DNA of 64,000 nt from AC-32 sp038237925 (GCA_038237925.1 JBBRYF010000010.1:1-64000), one strand, 5' to 3'. Positions 48,888-58,785 are shown, counted from the first letter of the stretch. Made by a program: numbers and translations. Notes: generated from the letters alone by a model not told the origin.

Positions 48888-49886
48888 GTGACCCGCGTCG
48901 CCGTGGACGCGCTGGGCGGGGACCGCGCGCCGGAAGAGGTCGTCGCGGGCGCCGCCGAGGCTGCCACGGACGGCATCGAGCCGGTGTTGTTCGGCCCGGC
49001 CGGTCTCGACACGGGCGGACTGGAGCTCGTCGAGGCGCCGGACGAGATTGCGATGGACGAGAAGCCCGCGGAAGCGGTGCGCGCGAAGCCCAACAGCTCA
49101 CTCGTCGCGGCCTGTCGCGCGGTCGGCCAGGGCTCAGCGGATGCCGTCGTCTCGGCCGGGAACACCGGCGCGATGCTCGCGGCCTGCTTCCTCGAGCTGC
49201 GGCGGCTCGAAGGCGTCTCCCGTCCTGCGATCGCGGTCGTGATCCCGTCGAAGCGCGGGCCCTCGCTGCTGATCGATGCCGGCGCGAACGCCGACGCGCG
49301 GGCCGAGCACCTGCTCCAGTTCGCGTACATGGGCACGGTTTTCGCCGAAGAGGTACTCGACATCCGCGACCCCGAAGTGCGCCTGCTCTCGATCGGAGAG
49401 GAGCCGGAGAAGGGCAACCAGCTCACCCTCGAGGCCCACGGGCTCCTATCCGCGGCGGAGGTCTTGCGCTTCGGCGGCAACACCGAGAGCCGCGACTTGC
49501 TGGAAGGCGCCGCGGACGTGGTCGTCTGCGACGGCTTCACCGGCAACGTCGTGCTCAAGCTCCTCGAGGGGACGATCACGACGGTCCTCGATGCTCTGCG
49601 CGAGGAGATCGTGTCCACCCGCCGAGGGCGCGTCGGCGGCCTGCTGATCCGGCCTGCGGCGCGCGCGATGCGCAGCCGCTTGGACCCTGACACCTACGGC
49701 GGCGCCTATCTCCTCGGCCTCCGCGGGCTCGCCGTGGCCGCACACGGAAACTCGTCGCGGCGCGCGATCGCCAACGCGATCAGGCTCGCCGCGCGAGGCG
49801 TCGAGCACGACGTCGTCGGCAGCCTTGCGCAGCGACTGCCGGAAAGAGTGTTAGCATCCGCGCGCTCTGAAGCCCCCGGCAAGTGA
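48888..49886 (+). CDS. plsX: Phosphate acyltransferase PlsX
   Basis: A 332-residue enzyme making acyl-phosphate from acyl-ACP for phosphatidic acid synthesis. VAVDALGGDRAPEEVVAGAAEA, VSAGNTGAMLAACFLELRRLEGVSRPAIAVVIPSKRG, DAGANADARAEHLLQFAYMGTVFAEEV, LSIGEEPEKGNQLTLEAHGLL, GGNTESRDLLEGAADVVVCDGFTGNVVLKLLEG and YGGAYLLGLRGLAVAAHGNSSRRAIANAI are family signatures. GTG start, 10 nt after rpmF. Its partner acpP follows; no plsY appears in the window. Confidence 0.96.
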   Translation: MTRVAVDALGGDRAPEEVVAGAAEAATDGIEPVLFGPAGLDTGGLELVEAPDEIAMDEKPAEAVRAKPNSSLVAACRAVGQGSADAVVSAGNTGAMLAACFLELRRLEGVSRPAIAVVIPSKRGPSLLIDAGANADARAEHLLQFAYMGTVFAEEVLDIRDPEVRLLSIGEEPEKGNQLTLEAHGLLSAAEVLRFGGNTESRDLLEGAADVVVCDGFTGNVVLKLLEGTITTVLDALREEIVSTRRGRVGGLLIRPAARAMRSRLDPDTYGGAYLLGLRGLAVAAHGNSSRRAIANAIRLAARGVEHDVVGSLAQRLPERVLASARSEAPGK

Positions 49887-49892
49887 GGTGAG

Positions 49893-50138
49893 ATGGCAGC
49901 ATCGCGAGAGGAAGTGTTCGAGCGGGTCAAGGAAGTCCTGACGGAGCAGCTCGGCGTCGAGGAGAACGAGATCACGGATGACGCCTCCTTCCAGGAGGAT
50001 CTCGACGCAGACTCGCTTGATCTCGTGGAGCTGATCATGGAGCTGGAGGACCAGTTCGGGATCAAGATCTCGGACGAGGACGCCCAGAAGATCCAGACCG
50101 TCGGGCAAGCCGTCGACTACGTCTCAACGCACCAGTAG
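49893..50138 (+). CDS. acpP: Acyl carrier protein
   Basis: An 81-residue carrier of fatty acyl chains. The phosphopantetheine Ser is in the DSLDLVEL motif within LDADSLDLVELIMELEDQFGIKI; the sequence is acidic and helical. Located between plsX and rnc. Confidence 0.97.
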   Translation: MAASREEVFERVKEVLTEQLGVEENEITDDASFQEDLDADSLDLVELIMELEDQFGIKISDEDAQKIQTVGQAVDYVSTHQ

Positions 50139-50196
50139 CCGCGCCCCCGGCGGGCGGCCCGAGGAGCTCGTCGGGCTGATCGACAGCCTCCCGTCG

Positions 50197-50832
50197 GACT
50201 TGCTGGAGAACGTCTTCACGCACAGCTCCTGGGCGCCCGACCGCCCGTCGTCGTACGAGCGCCTCGAGTTCCTCGGCGACAGCGTGCTCGAGCTGGCGAT
50301 CGCGCGGGCGCTCTACGAGCGCTATCCGGACTTCTCGGAGGGCCGGATGGCGAAGATCCGCTCCCACGTCGTCTCCCGCGCGAGCTGCGCGGTCGTGGCG
50401 CGAGAGCTCGGGCTCGGCCAGCGGCTGGCGGAGCGGGGCGAGGAGCAAGCGCCCGCGGACGAGCTCGACCGGCTTTCGCGCAACCGCAACGTGCTCGCGG
50501 CGCTGCTCGAGGCCTCGCTGGCCGCGCTCTACCTCCAGCACGGCTTCGAGCCGATCCGCGACGCGATCGTCGCGGCCTTCGACGGCCGGATCGTCTACGC
50601 CTTGACGACCCACGTCGACCACAAGACGGAGCTGCAGGAGGAGCTGGCGCGACGGGGCCTGCAGGTCGTCTACAACGTGCTGGACGTCGACGGGCCGCCG
50701 CACGACCGTACCTTCAGGTGCGCGGCGATGATCGACGGCGAGGAGGCCGGCGTCGGCAGCGGCCGCTCGAAGAAGGCAGCCGAGCAGGCCGCCGCGCGGC
50801 AGGCGCTCGACCGCCTCGCCTCCGCCGCGTAG
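50197..50832 (+). CDS. rnc: Ribonuclease III
   Basis: Double-strand-specific endoribonuclease processing rRNA and mRNA. Catalytic domain: FTHSSWAPDRPSSYERLEFLGDSVLELAIARAL (signature with catalytic Glu and Asp), RNRNVLAALLEASLAALYLQHG; dsRNA-binding domain DHKTELQEELARRGLQVVYNVLDVDGPPHDRTF ... GSGRSKKAAEQAAARQALDRL. No ATG or GTG precedes the conserved start; TTG 50197 is assumed. The same frame upstream (PEELVGLIDSLPSDLLENVFTH) is homologous-looking back to about 50166, so a non-standard start nearer the acpP stop is possible. Confidence 0.92.
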   Translation, partial: DLLENVFTHSSWAPDRPSSYERLEFLGDSVLELAIARALYERYPDFSEGRMAKIRSHVVSRASCAVVARELGLGQRLAERGEEQAPADELDRLSRNRNVLAALLEASLAALYLQHGFEPIRDAIVAAFDGRIVYALTTHVDHKTELQEELARRGLQVVYNVLDVDGPPHDRTFRCAAMIDGEEAGVGSGRSKKAAEQAAARQALDRLASAA

Positions 50833-50857
50833 GATCGCGACTCCGAAAGGAGGACGC

Positions 50858-51016
50858 ATGGCCCAGACGGTCGAGTGCCCCTGCGGGCAGACGATCCGCG
50901 GAGAGACGGACGACGAGCTGGTCGCGAACGTCGAGCAGCACGTCCAGGACGATCATCCCGAGCAGGTCGGGAAGATGTCGCGCGAGCAGATCCTCGGGAT
51001 GGCTCAGCCGGCGTAG
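50858..51016 (+). CDS. DUF1059-like small protein
   Basis: A 52-residue protein: MAQTVECPCGQTIRGETDDELVANVEQHVQDDHPEQ. The CxCG pair at the start with later HxxDDHPE resembles DUF1059 small proteins, possibly metal-binding. AAAGGAGGA 6 nt before ATG 50858 is a very strong Shine-Dalgarno site. It lies between rnc and smc, ahead of a strong hairpin. Confidence 0.75.
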   Translation: MAQTVECPCGQTIRGETDDELVANVEQHVQDDHPEQVGKMSREQILGMAQPA

Positions 51017-51022
51017 AGCGCG

Positions 51023-51049
51023 TGGGCGCGGCGGCATCCGCCGCGCCCA
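51023..51049 (+). terminator. Strong hairpin upstream of smc
   Basis: TGGGCGCGGCGG-CAT-CCGCCGCGCCCA is a perfect 12-bp stem with a 3-nt loop, followed by TTAGTTT. It ends the rpmF-rnc transcript just before the smc -10 box. Confidence 0.75.
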
Positions 51050-51050
51050 T

Positions 51051-51056
51051 TAGTTT
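51051..51056 (+). promoter_or_regulatory. -10 element TAGTTT of smc
   Basis: TAGTTT ends 9 nt before the smc ATG, right after the hairpin. Confidence 0.4.
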
Positions 51057-51065
51057 CCAGCCGGC

Positions 51066-53651
51066 ATGCACCTGCGAGCGATCAAGCTGCGCGGCTTCAA
51101 GTCGTTCCCCGAGGCCGTCGAGGTCCGGCTCGAGCCGGGCGTCGCCGTGGTCGTCGGCCCGAACGGCTCGGGCAAGTCGAACGTGGCCGACGCGCTGCTC
51201 TGGGCCTCCGGCTCGCTGAGCCCGCACGAGCTGCGCGCGGAGAAGCCCGACGACGTGCTCTTCGCCGGCTCGCCCGGCCACGCGCCCGCGGACTTCTGCG
51301 AGGTCGAGCTGGTCTTCGACAACGAGGACGGTGCGCTCCCGGAGCTCGACTTCAGCGAGATCTCGATCACGCGCCGGCTGCACCGCGGCGGCGAAGGCCA
51401 GTACCTGATCAATCGCGCGGCCGTGCGCCGCACTGACCTCGTCGAGCTGCTTGCGGACGTCGGGCTCGGCGGCAGCCACGGTTCGGTTATCAGCCAGGGC
51501 AAGGTCGAGCAGATCCTCGCGAGCAAGCCCGAGGAGCGGCGCGCGCTGATCGAGGACGCGGCCGGGCTTGGGAAATTCAAGCGGCGGCGACACCGGGCGG
51601 AGCTGAAGCTGGCTCGGGTGCAGATCCAGGTCGAGCGCGCCCGCGACCTCGAGGCCGAGGTCAAGGCGCGGCTGCGGCCGCTGGCGCTTCAGGCCACCGC
51701 GGCCGAGCGCGCGGAGAAGCTGCTGGGGGAGATTGCGGGCCTGCGGGCACGTCTCGCCGAGCTCGACCTCGCCGCGATCGACGACCGGCTGGCCGAGGTC
51801 GAGGAGCGGCGCACCGCGGCGTCGCTCGAACGGAAGCGCACCGGCGAGCGGCTCGAGGCGCTGCTGGCCGAGAGGAATCGCGTCGAGGAGGAGCTCGCCG
51901 CGGCAGCCGGTCGCGGCGATGGCGCGACCTCTGCGCTCTACCGGCTGCGCAGCGCAACCGAGCGGGTCGAGCTGCGGCGCGACGCTGCCCGCGAGCTCGC
52001 CGACCGCCTGCGCGCCGAGCCGTTGCTGCCGCGCACCCGCAGCAATCCTGAGCGCGAGGCGCTGCGCGAGAAAGCGCGGCTGACGCGGGAGCGTCTCATG
52101 GCGCTCGAGCACTCGCTCGCCGAGCGCGAGGGCCTGCCTCCCGCGGCACGAGCGCTCGCGGAGGAGGGCGAGCGGATCGCGCTCTCGCTGCTGGAGGTCG
52201 AATCCGGGTACGAGCGGGCCGTGGCCGCCGCGCTCGCGGGGCGCGCGGCAGCGCTCGTGGCCGCCGACGCGCCCCGGGCGCTGGCCCTGGTCGAGCGAGC
52301 ACGGAAGGCCGGGCTCGGAAATCTGGCGGTGCTCGTGCCACCGGTCGCGGAAGAGAGGCGCACGTCCCGCCCTCCGCTCCTCGGCGCGCAGCCGCTGTCG
52401 AGCCACGCGAAGGCAAAGCCCGGGGGCGAGCGCGTGGCCGAGCTGCTCGTAGACGTGTGGGTCGCAGAGCCGGCGGAGCTTGCGCGGGCGGAGACCGGCG
52501 TCCTCGTCACCAAGGAAGGTCATTGCTTCGACGCCCAGTGCGGGGAGCTGTGGTTCGCCGGCGAGACCGCGGAGGCGATCCTGCTCCAGCTCGACGCGCG
52601 GCGGCGCGCCCTGGCGGAGGAGGCGGACGAGCTCGAGCGCCGCGCGGAGGAGCTTCCCGCCGAAGTGGCGCCGGTCCCGACCGAGCCGCTCGTCGCGCGG
52701 TCAGAAAGGCTTGCGGCGGCGCTTCAGAGCGCCCTGAGCGCAGCCGACCACTTCGAGGCGCCGTTGCGCGCACGCGTGGATGCGGGCGCCACTCGCGCCG
52801 GCGCGCTGGCGGCCGAGCTGCGCAGGCTCGGCGGCGACGAGGCCGAGGTCAGGCGCACCGCGGCCGAGGCCGCCGAGCGAGGGGGCGGCATCGACGTCGA
52901 GCGCGCGCGGCTCGAGGCCGAGGCGGCCGAGGCTCGGCGCCGGCTCGAGGAAGCCGCAGCGGAGCCGGCAGAGGGCAACGACCGCGACGAGCTCGCGGCG
53001 AGGATCGAGCGGCTCGAGCGCCGGCGGGAGACGCTCGGCCAGGTCAACCCGCTGGCCAAGGAGGAGTACGAGCGCGAGAAGGAGCGCCTCACGGAGCTGG
53101 CCGAGCAGCGCTCCGACCTCGAGGCGAGCCTGAAGGAGCTCGAGGAGCTGCGCAACGAGCTCGCGGAGACCGTCGAGCGGCGCTTCGACGACACCTTCGC
53201 CGCGGTCAGCGCGCACTTCGAGGAGGTCGCCTCGACGCTCTTCCCCGGCGGCACCGGCCGCCTGCGGCTGACCGAGGGCGAGGAGGAAGGCGAAGAGACC
53301 GGTGTCGAGGTCGAGCTGCGGCCGGTCGGCAAGCGCGTGACGCGGCTGTCGCTCCTCTCCGGCGGCGAGAAGGCACTTGGCGCGATCTCGTTCCTGTTCG
53401 CGCTCTTCCTCGCGCGGCCGTGCCCGTTCTACCTGCTCGACGAGGTCGAGGCCGCGCTCGACGACGCCAACATCGGCCGCTTCGTCGAGCTGCTGCGCCG
53501 CTACTCCGAGAGCGCGCAGTTCATCGTCGTCACCCACCAGAAGAAGACGATGGAGGCCGCCGACGTGCTCTACGGCGTGACGATGGGCGGCGACGGTGTC
53601 TCGCAGATCGTCTCGCGGCGCCTGCCGCGCGAAGCCGAAGCGGCTGCATAG
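51066..53651 (+). CDS. smc: Chromosome condensation ATPase SMC, unusually short
   Basis: An 861-residue SMC, about 300 residues shorter than typical bacterial SMC. Both heads are intact: RGFKSFPEAVEVRLEPGVAVVVGPNGSGKSN (Walker A, residues 31-38) and, in the C-terminal head, LSLLSGGEKALGAISFLFALF (signature) with FYLLDEVEAALDDANIGRF (Walker B, D792). The Q-loop-side ISQGKVEQILASKPEERRALIEDAAGLGKFKRR is present. A central domain about 350-500 is the hinge; the coiled-coil arms are short (about 180 residues each by my count). Partners scpA and scpB are in this window. Coupled to the LanC-like gene (stop and GTG share one base). Confidence 0.95.
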   Translation: MHLRAIKLRGFKSFPEAVEVRLEPGVAVVVGPNGSGKSNVADALLWASGSLSPHELRAEKPDDVLFAGSPGHAPADFCEVELVFDNEDGALPELDFSEISITRRLHRGGEGQYLINRAAVRRTDLVELLADVGLGGSHGSVISQGKVEQILASKPEERRALIEDAAGLGKFKRRRHRAELKLARVQIQVERARDLEAEVKARLRPLALQATAAERAEKLLGEIAGLRARLAELDLAAIDDRLAEVEERRTAASLERKRTGERLEALLAERNRVEEELAAAAGRGDGATSALYRLRSATERVELRRDAARELADRLRAEPLLPRTRSNPEREALREKARLTRERLMALEHSLAEREGLPPAARALAEEGERIALSLLEVESGYERAVAAALAGRAAALVAADAPRALALVERARKAGLGNLAVLVPPVAEERRTSRPPLLGAQPLSSHAKAKPGGERVAELLVDVWVAEPAELARAETGVLVTKEGHCFDAQCGELWFAGETAEAILLQLDARRRALAEEADELERRAEELPAEVAPVPTEPLVARSERLAAALQSALSAADHFEAPLRARVDAGATRAGALAAELRRLGGDEAEVRRTAAEAAERGGGIDVERARLEAEAAEARRRLEEAAAEPAEGNDRDELAARIERLERRRETLGQVNPLAKEEYEREKERLTELAEQRSDLEASLKELEELRNELAETVERRFDDTFAAVSAHFEEVASTLFPGGTGRLRLTEGEEEGEETGVEVELRPVGKRVTRLSLLSGGEKALGAISFLFALFLARPCPFYLLDEVEAALDDANIGRFVELLRRYSESAQFIVVTHQKKTMEAADVLYGVTMGGDGVSQIVSRRLPREAEAAA

Positions 53652-54844
53652 TGCTCTTCGACCCGGCCGGGTTCGAGCCGCTCACGGACGAGCCCTGGGA
53701 CGCCGAGCGGGTGCGCGCGGCTATCCGGACGATCGTCGCGGACGCGGACGCCGCGTTCGACCCTGTTGGGCTCTGGCCGGCGAACGAGTGGGACGCCTGG
53801 GGCTCGACCCCGCCGATGAAGGACCTCTACTGCGGTGCGGGAGGCGTCATCTGGGCGCTCGACGCGCTGGTCCGCCGCGGGCATGCCGAGACGGGGATCG
53901 ACCTCGCCGCGGCGGCCGAGCGGACACTCGAGCTCTGGCCCGAGGCGCCGGACCTCGCCGAAGCCGAGATCGAGCTCCCGGCAGCCCGCGAGTCGTCTCT
54001 CCTGTGTGGAGAGGCAGGTCTCCTCCTCGTCAGCTGGCGTCTCGCGCCCCGCGGTGACCTCGCCGACAGGCTCCTCCAGCGGGTCCGTGAGAACCGCGAC
54101 AACGAGTTCGAGGAGCTGCTGTGGGGCTCACCCGGGACGCTCCTTGTGACGCGGGCGATGCATGAATGGACCGGCGAGGAGCGCTGGCTCGAAGCGTGGC
54201 GCGAGAGCGCCGAGGCGCTCATGGCCCGCCGTGACCCCGACGGGATCTGGACGCAGCAGCTCTACGGCACCCAGGGGCGCCTCCTGGGCCCGGCGCACGG
54301 CCTGGTTGGAATCGTGCACGCGCTGCTGCAGGTCGAGAGCGAGTGGAGCGAATCGCTCCGGAGCGAGACGGCGGAGATCCTCGGCCACGAGGCGATCGTC
54401 GAGGACGGGCTGGCGACGTGGCCGGCGGGGGCGGGCGGGCCGCTTGCTCCCGCCAGCGGGAGCGGGATCCGCCTGCAATGGTGCCACGGTGCGCCCGGGA
54501 TGGTCGCAACCGCGGCGCCGTACCTCGACGAGGAGCTCCTGCTCGCTGGCGCCGAGCTGACGTGGCGCGCGGGCGCGCACCGCGAGGAGAAGGGCCCGGG
54601 TCTCTGCCACGGCACCTCCGGGAACGGGTACGCGCTCTTGAAGACCTTCGAGCGCACCGGAGACGAGCGCTGGCTGGAGCGGGCGCGCAGCTTTGCCGTC
54701 CACGCGCTCGGCCAGGTCGAGCGCACGCGCGCCGAGCAAGGCCACGGCCGCTACTCGCTCTTCACGGGAGACGTGGGCGTGGCGCTTTTCGCCGCAGCGT
54801 GCCTCGACGCCGACGCGCGCTTCCCGATCCTCGACGACTACTAG
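53651..54844 (+). CDS. LanC-like (lanthionine synthetase C-like) protein
   Basis: A 397-residue alpha-toroid protein of the LanC/LANCL family. Repeated motifs include YCGAGGVIWALDALVRRG and LCGEAGLLLVSWRLAPRG; the zinc site is complete: C278-H in LQWCHGAPGMVA and C319-H320 in LCHGTSGNGYALLKTF, matching the Cys, Cys, His triad of nisin cyclase. LanC enzymes add a Cys thiol to dehydroamino acids; LANCL proteins add glutathione. No LanB/LanM dehydratase, precursor peptide or transporter is nearby; it sits between smc and ftsY and starts in the smc stop. Its substrate is unknown. Confidence 0.85.
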   Translation: MLFDPAGFEPLTDEPWDAERVRAAIRTIVADADAAFDPVGLWPANEWDAWGSTPPMKDLYCGAGGVIWALDALVRRGHAETGIDLAAAAERTLELWPEAPDLAEAEIELPAARESSLLCGEAGLLLVSWRLAPRGDLADRLLQRVRENRDNEFEELLWGSPGTLLVTRAMHEWTGEERWLEAWRESAEALMARRDPDGIWTQQLYGTQGRLLGPAHGLVGIVHALLQVESEWSESLRSETAEILGHEAIVEDGLATWPAGAGGPLAPASGSGIRLQWCHGAPGMVATAAPYLDEELLLAGAELTWRAGAHREEKGPGLCHGTSGNGYALLKTFERTGDERWLERARSFAVHALGQVERTRAEQGHGRYSLFTGDVGVALFAAACLDADARFPILDDY

Positions 54845-54847
54845 GCT
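54842..54847 (+). promoter_or_regulatory. -10 element TAGGCT of ftsY
   Basis: TAGGCT overlaps the preceding stop codon and ends 6 nt before the ftsY ATG. Confidence 0.45.
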
Positions 54848-54853
54848 GCCGCG

Positions 54854-55807
54854 ATGGCACGAAGCTGGTCAGAGTTGCTCGGCGACGGCGCGGGTGCGGA
54901 CGAGCAGGAGCCGCAGCGCGAGGGCATGTTCTCGCGGCTACGGGACTCGCTCGGAAAGAGCCGCCGCGCGCTGACCGAGCAGATCGCCGTCGCCGCGTTC
55001 GACCCGAACGAGACGGCGTCGTGGGAGCGGCTCGAGGAAGCCCTGATCGCCGCCGATGTCGGCGTTCCCGCGACCGCCGAGCTGGTGCAGCGGCTCGAGG
55101 CACGCGGCGATGTAGCCGGCGACCTTGCGGGCGCGCTGCAGGAGGAGGCCTCGCGGATGCTTGGCGAGCCCGCACGGCTCGAGCTGCGTGCGCAGCTGAG
55201 CGTGATCCTCGTCGTCGGCGTCAACGGCACGGGCAAGACGACGACGATCGGCAAGCTCGCTGCCAAGCTCAGCGAGCACAAGCGGTCGGTGCTGGTCGCC
55301 GCGGCCGACACCTTCCGCGCGGCGGCCGAGGAGCAGCTCGAGATCTGGGCCAAGCGCGCGAACGCCGACTTCGTCGGCTCGGAGCGAGGAGGCGATCCGG
55401 CCGCGGTCGCGTTCGACGCGATCGGCGCGGCGCAGTCCCGCAACCGCGACGTCGTGATCGTCGATACCGCCGGCCGCCTGCACACACAGGCGAACCTGAT
55501 GGAAGAGCTCGCGAAGGTGCGGCGCGTGATCGGCCAGCGGCTCGAGGGCGCGCCGCACGAGACGCTGCTCGTCGTCGACGCGACGACCGGCCAGAACGGC
55601 CTGCAGCAGGCGCGCCTGTTCGGCCAGGCGGTCGAGGTCAGCGGGATCGTCCTGACCAAGCTCGACGGCTCGGCCAAGGGCGGGGTCGCGATCGCGATCG
55701 CCCACGAGCTCGGCCTGCCGGTGAAGCTGATCGGGATCGGCGAGGGCCTCGATGACCTGAGGCCCTTCGATCCGGACGAGTTCGCTCGCGCTCTCCTTGC
55801 CGCTTAG
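54854..55807 (+). CDS. ftsY: Signal recognition particle receptor FtsY
   Basis: A 317-residue SRP-receptor GTPase. NG domain: VVGVNGTGKTTTIGKLAAKL (G1), AADTFRAAAEEQLEIWAKR (SRP-specific insertion box), VDTAGRLHTQANLMEELAKVRRVI (G3), TKLDGSAKGGVA (G4), GIGEGLDDLRPFDPDEFARALL. The N-terminal A-domain is short (about 45 residues), common in actinobacteria. Its target particle protein Ffh is 1.1 kb downstream. Stop overlaps the dodecin gene by 4 nt, convergently. Confidence 0.96.
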   Translation: MARSWSELLGDGAGADEQEPQREGMFSRLRDSLGKSRRALTEQIAVAAFDPNETASWERLEEALIAADVGVPATAELVQRLEARGDVAGDLAGALQEEASRMLGEPARLELRAQLSVILVVGVNGTGKTTTIGKLAAKLSEHKRSVLVAAADTFRAAAEEQLEIWAKRANADFVGSERGGDPAAVAFDAIGAAQSRNRDVVIVDTAGRLHTQANLMEELAKVRRVIGQRLEGAPHETLLVVDATTGQNGLQQARLFGQAVEVSGIVLTKLDGSAKGGVAIAIAHELGLPVKLIGIGEGLDDLRPFDPDEFARALLAA

Positions 55808-56013
55808 CTGCGTTGGACCGCGAACGCGATGTTCACCGTCGTGCGGTACTCGCTGATGCGCTCGCCCTCGACGAGGGCGCTCATCGAGACGACGTCGGCG
55901 CCCGTAATCCCGAGCACGGTCTTCGCCGCCTCCTGAACGGCTGCATCCGCGGCCTTGGCGAAGCTCTCCGGGGACGAGCCGATGATCGTGATCACTTTCG
56001 CGATGTCTGCCAT
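55804..56013 (-). CDS. Dodecin
   Basis: A 69-residue flavin-binding protein: MADIAKVITIIGSSPESFAKAADAAVQEAAKT, then VSMSALVEGERISEYRTTVNIAFAV, typical dodecin beta-alpha-beta-beta. It assembles as a dodecamer storing or quenching flavins (FMN, lumichrome). Its presence fits with the riboflavin operon nearby. RBS GGAGC precedes ATG 56013. Confidence 0.93.
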   Translation of the reverse strand: MADIAKVITIIGSSPESFAKAADAAVQEAAKTVLGITGADVVSMSALVEGERISEYRTTVNIAFAVQRS

Positions 56014-56031
56014 GTCGCTCCTTTCAGTGGG

Positions 56032-56877
56032 TTACCTGGCGATTCCGAGCAGCTGCAGCACGCCGGTCTCGCCCTCGGTGGCGTCCTGGCGCAAGAGCTC
56101 GTCGAGCTCGACGCCCAGTAGGAAGATGATCGACGAGGTGTACACGTAGCCGGCGAGCACGAGGAAGACGCCGAGGCTGCCGGTCGCAGTCTTGAAGCTC
56201 AGCACCTGTGTGACGAGCAGCTTGAACACCATCGAGCTGGCCACCCAGGCGAGGATCACGAGCAGCGAGCCGCCTGTCACCCACTTCTTCGAGCGCGACT
56301 CGACGGGCCCGAAGTGAGCGAGCATGGCAACGGCCAGCACCAACAGCACCCCGGCCACGAGCCAGCGGCCGAGCGCGACCACGACCTGAAGCGCTCCGTG
56401 CTTCGCGAGCGCGGGAGCGGCCAGCACCGCGAGCGCGACGCCCACCACGCACACGGCGACCACGGCGGCGAGCGCAAACGAGAGCGGGAACCGCACCTTC
56501 CAGGACCGCGTCTCCTCGGAGCCGTAGATGACGTTCGTGGACGACATCACGGCTCTGACGGAGCCCGAGATGTACCAGAGGGCGACGACCGTGGCGAACA
56601 CGATCAGCCCCGTCGAGTCCGTCGAGAAGATCTTCTCCACCGCCACGTCGATCGCGTGCGCGGTGGCCGGCTGAACGTGCGACTGCAACCGAGGCAGCAT
56701 CGTCTGCTTCCACACGTGCTGCTGGCCGACCGCGCCGAGCAGCGCCAGCCCCAGCAGCGTCAGCGGCACGAGCGCCTTCAGGACCGCGAAGGCGATCGCG
56801 CTCGCATGGTCGAGCAGCGCGTGCTCGTCGAAGAGGTCGACCCAGAGGTTGACGAACTTCCGCAAGCGATCCTTCAT
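56032..56877 (-). CDS. YihY/BrkB family membrane protein
   Basis: A 281-residue membrane protein with about six membrane segments. MKDRLRKFVNLWVDLFDEHALLDHASAIAFAVLKALVPLTLLGLALLG is the YihY start, and VVALWYISGSVRAVMSSTNVIYGSEETRSWKVRFPLS is its central signature. The family's function is unsettled; it has been linked to metabolite export. It is followed by dodecin 18 nt downstream on the same strand, and is divergent from ffh. Confidence 0.9.
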   Translation of the reverse strand: MKDRLRKFVNLWVDLFDEHALLDHASAIAFAVLKALVPLTLLGLALLGAVGQQHVWKQTMLPRLQSHVQPATAHAIDVAVEKIFSTDSTGLIVFATVVALWYISGSVRAVMSSTNVIYGSEETRSWKVRFPLSFALAAVVAVCVVGVALAVLAAPALAKHGALQVVVALGRWLVAGVLLVLAVAMLAHFGPVESRSKKWVTGGSLLVILAWVASSMVFKLLVTQVLSFKTATGSLGVFLVLAGYVYTSSIIFLLGVELDELLRQDATEGETGVLQLLGIAR

Positions 56878-56907
56878 GCGCGTCGCCTACCCGAAAAGGC
56901 CCGCGGC

Positions 56908-56913
56908 TAGACT
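56908..56913 (+). promoter_or_regulatory. -10 element TAGACT of ffh
   Basis: TAGACT ends 8 nt before the ffh GTG start. Confidence 0.5.
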
Positions 56914-56921
56914 GGCTGGCC

Positions 56922-58313
<1,392 letters not shown>

Positions 58314-58316
58314 CGG

Positions 58317-58562
58317 TTGGCAGTCAAGCTGAGGTTGACCCGCGTAGGGTCGAAGAAGAACCCGGTCTACCGCATCGTCGCGGCGGACTCACGCTCGCCG
58401 CGCGACGGCAAGTTCCTGGAGATCCTCGGTCGGTACAACCCGCAGACCGACCCGTCGACGATCGAGTTCGACGAGGAGCGGGTGCGGGACTGGATCTCGA
58501 AGGGCGCGCAGCCCTCGAACACGGTGCAGAAACTGCTGAAGGCCAAGAACTTCGGTGGTTGA
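58317..58562 (+). CDS. rpsP: 30S ribosomal protein S16
   Basis: An 81-residue protein: AVKLRLTRVGSKKNPVYRIVAADSRSPRDGKFLEILGRYNPQ is textbook S16. Start is TTG at 58317, 3 nt after the ffh stop, with GGAGG 5-9 nt upstream. Overlaps khpA by 8 nt. Confidence 0.95.
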   Translation: MAVKLRLTRVGSKKNPVYRIVAADSRSPRDGKFLEILGRYNPQTDPSTIEFDEERVRDWISKGAQPSNTVQKLLKAKNFGG

Positions 58563-58785
58563 GATCGTCGAGTACTTGGTTCGCCGCCTGGTCGACGAAC
58601 CCGACGCGGTGCGCGTCGAGGAGATCGAGCGCGACGGCGACACGGTGCTCCAGCTCCACGTCGCCAAGGACGACGTGGGCAAGGTGATCGGCCGCCAGGG
58701 GCGCCTCGCGCGGGCGCTGCGCACGATCGTCCGCGCGTCCGCCGGCCGGCGTGAGGGGCGGACGCTGCTCGAGATCGTCGAGTGA
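58555..58785 (+). CDS. khpA: KH-domain RNA-binding protein KhpA
   Basis: A 76-residue single-KH protein: EIVEYLVRRLVDEPDAVRVEEIERDGDTVLQLHVAKDDVGKVIGRQGRLARALRTIVRAS; the GKVIGRQGR GxxG loop binds RNA. It is the usual rpsP-khpA-rimM neighbour (ylqC). GTG start within the end of rpsP. Confidence 0.94.
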   Translation: MVEIVEYLVRRLVDEPDAVRVEEIERDGDTVLQLHVAKDDVGKVIGRQGRLARALRTIVRASAGRREGRTLLEIVE

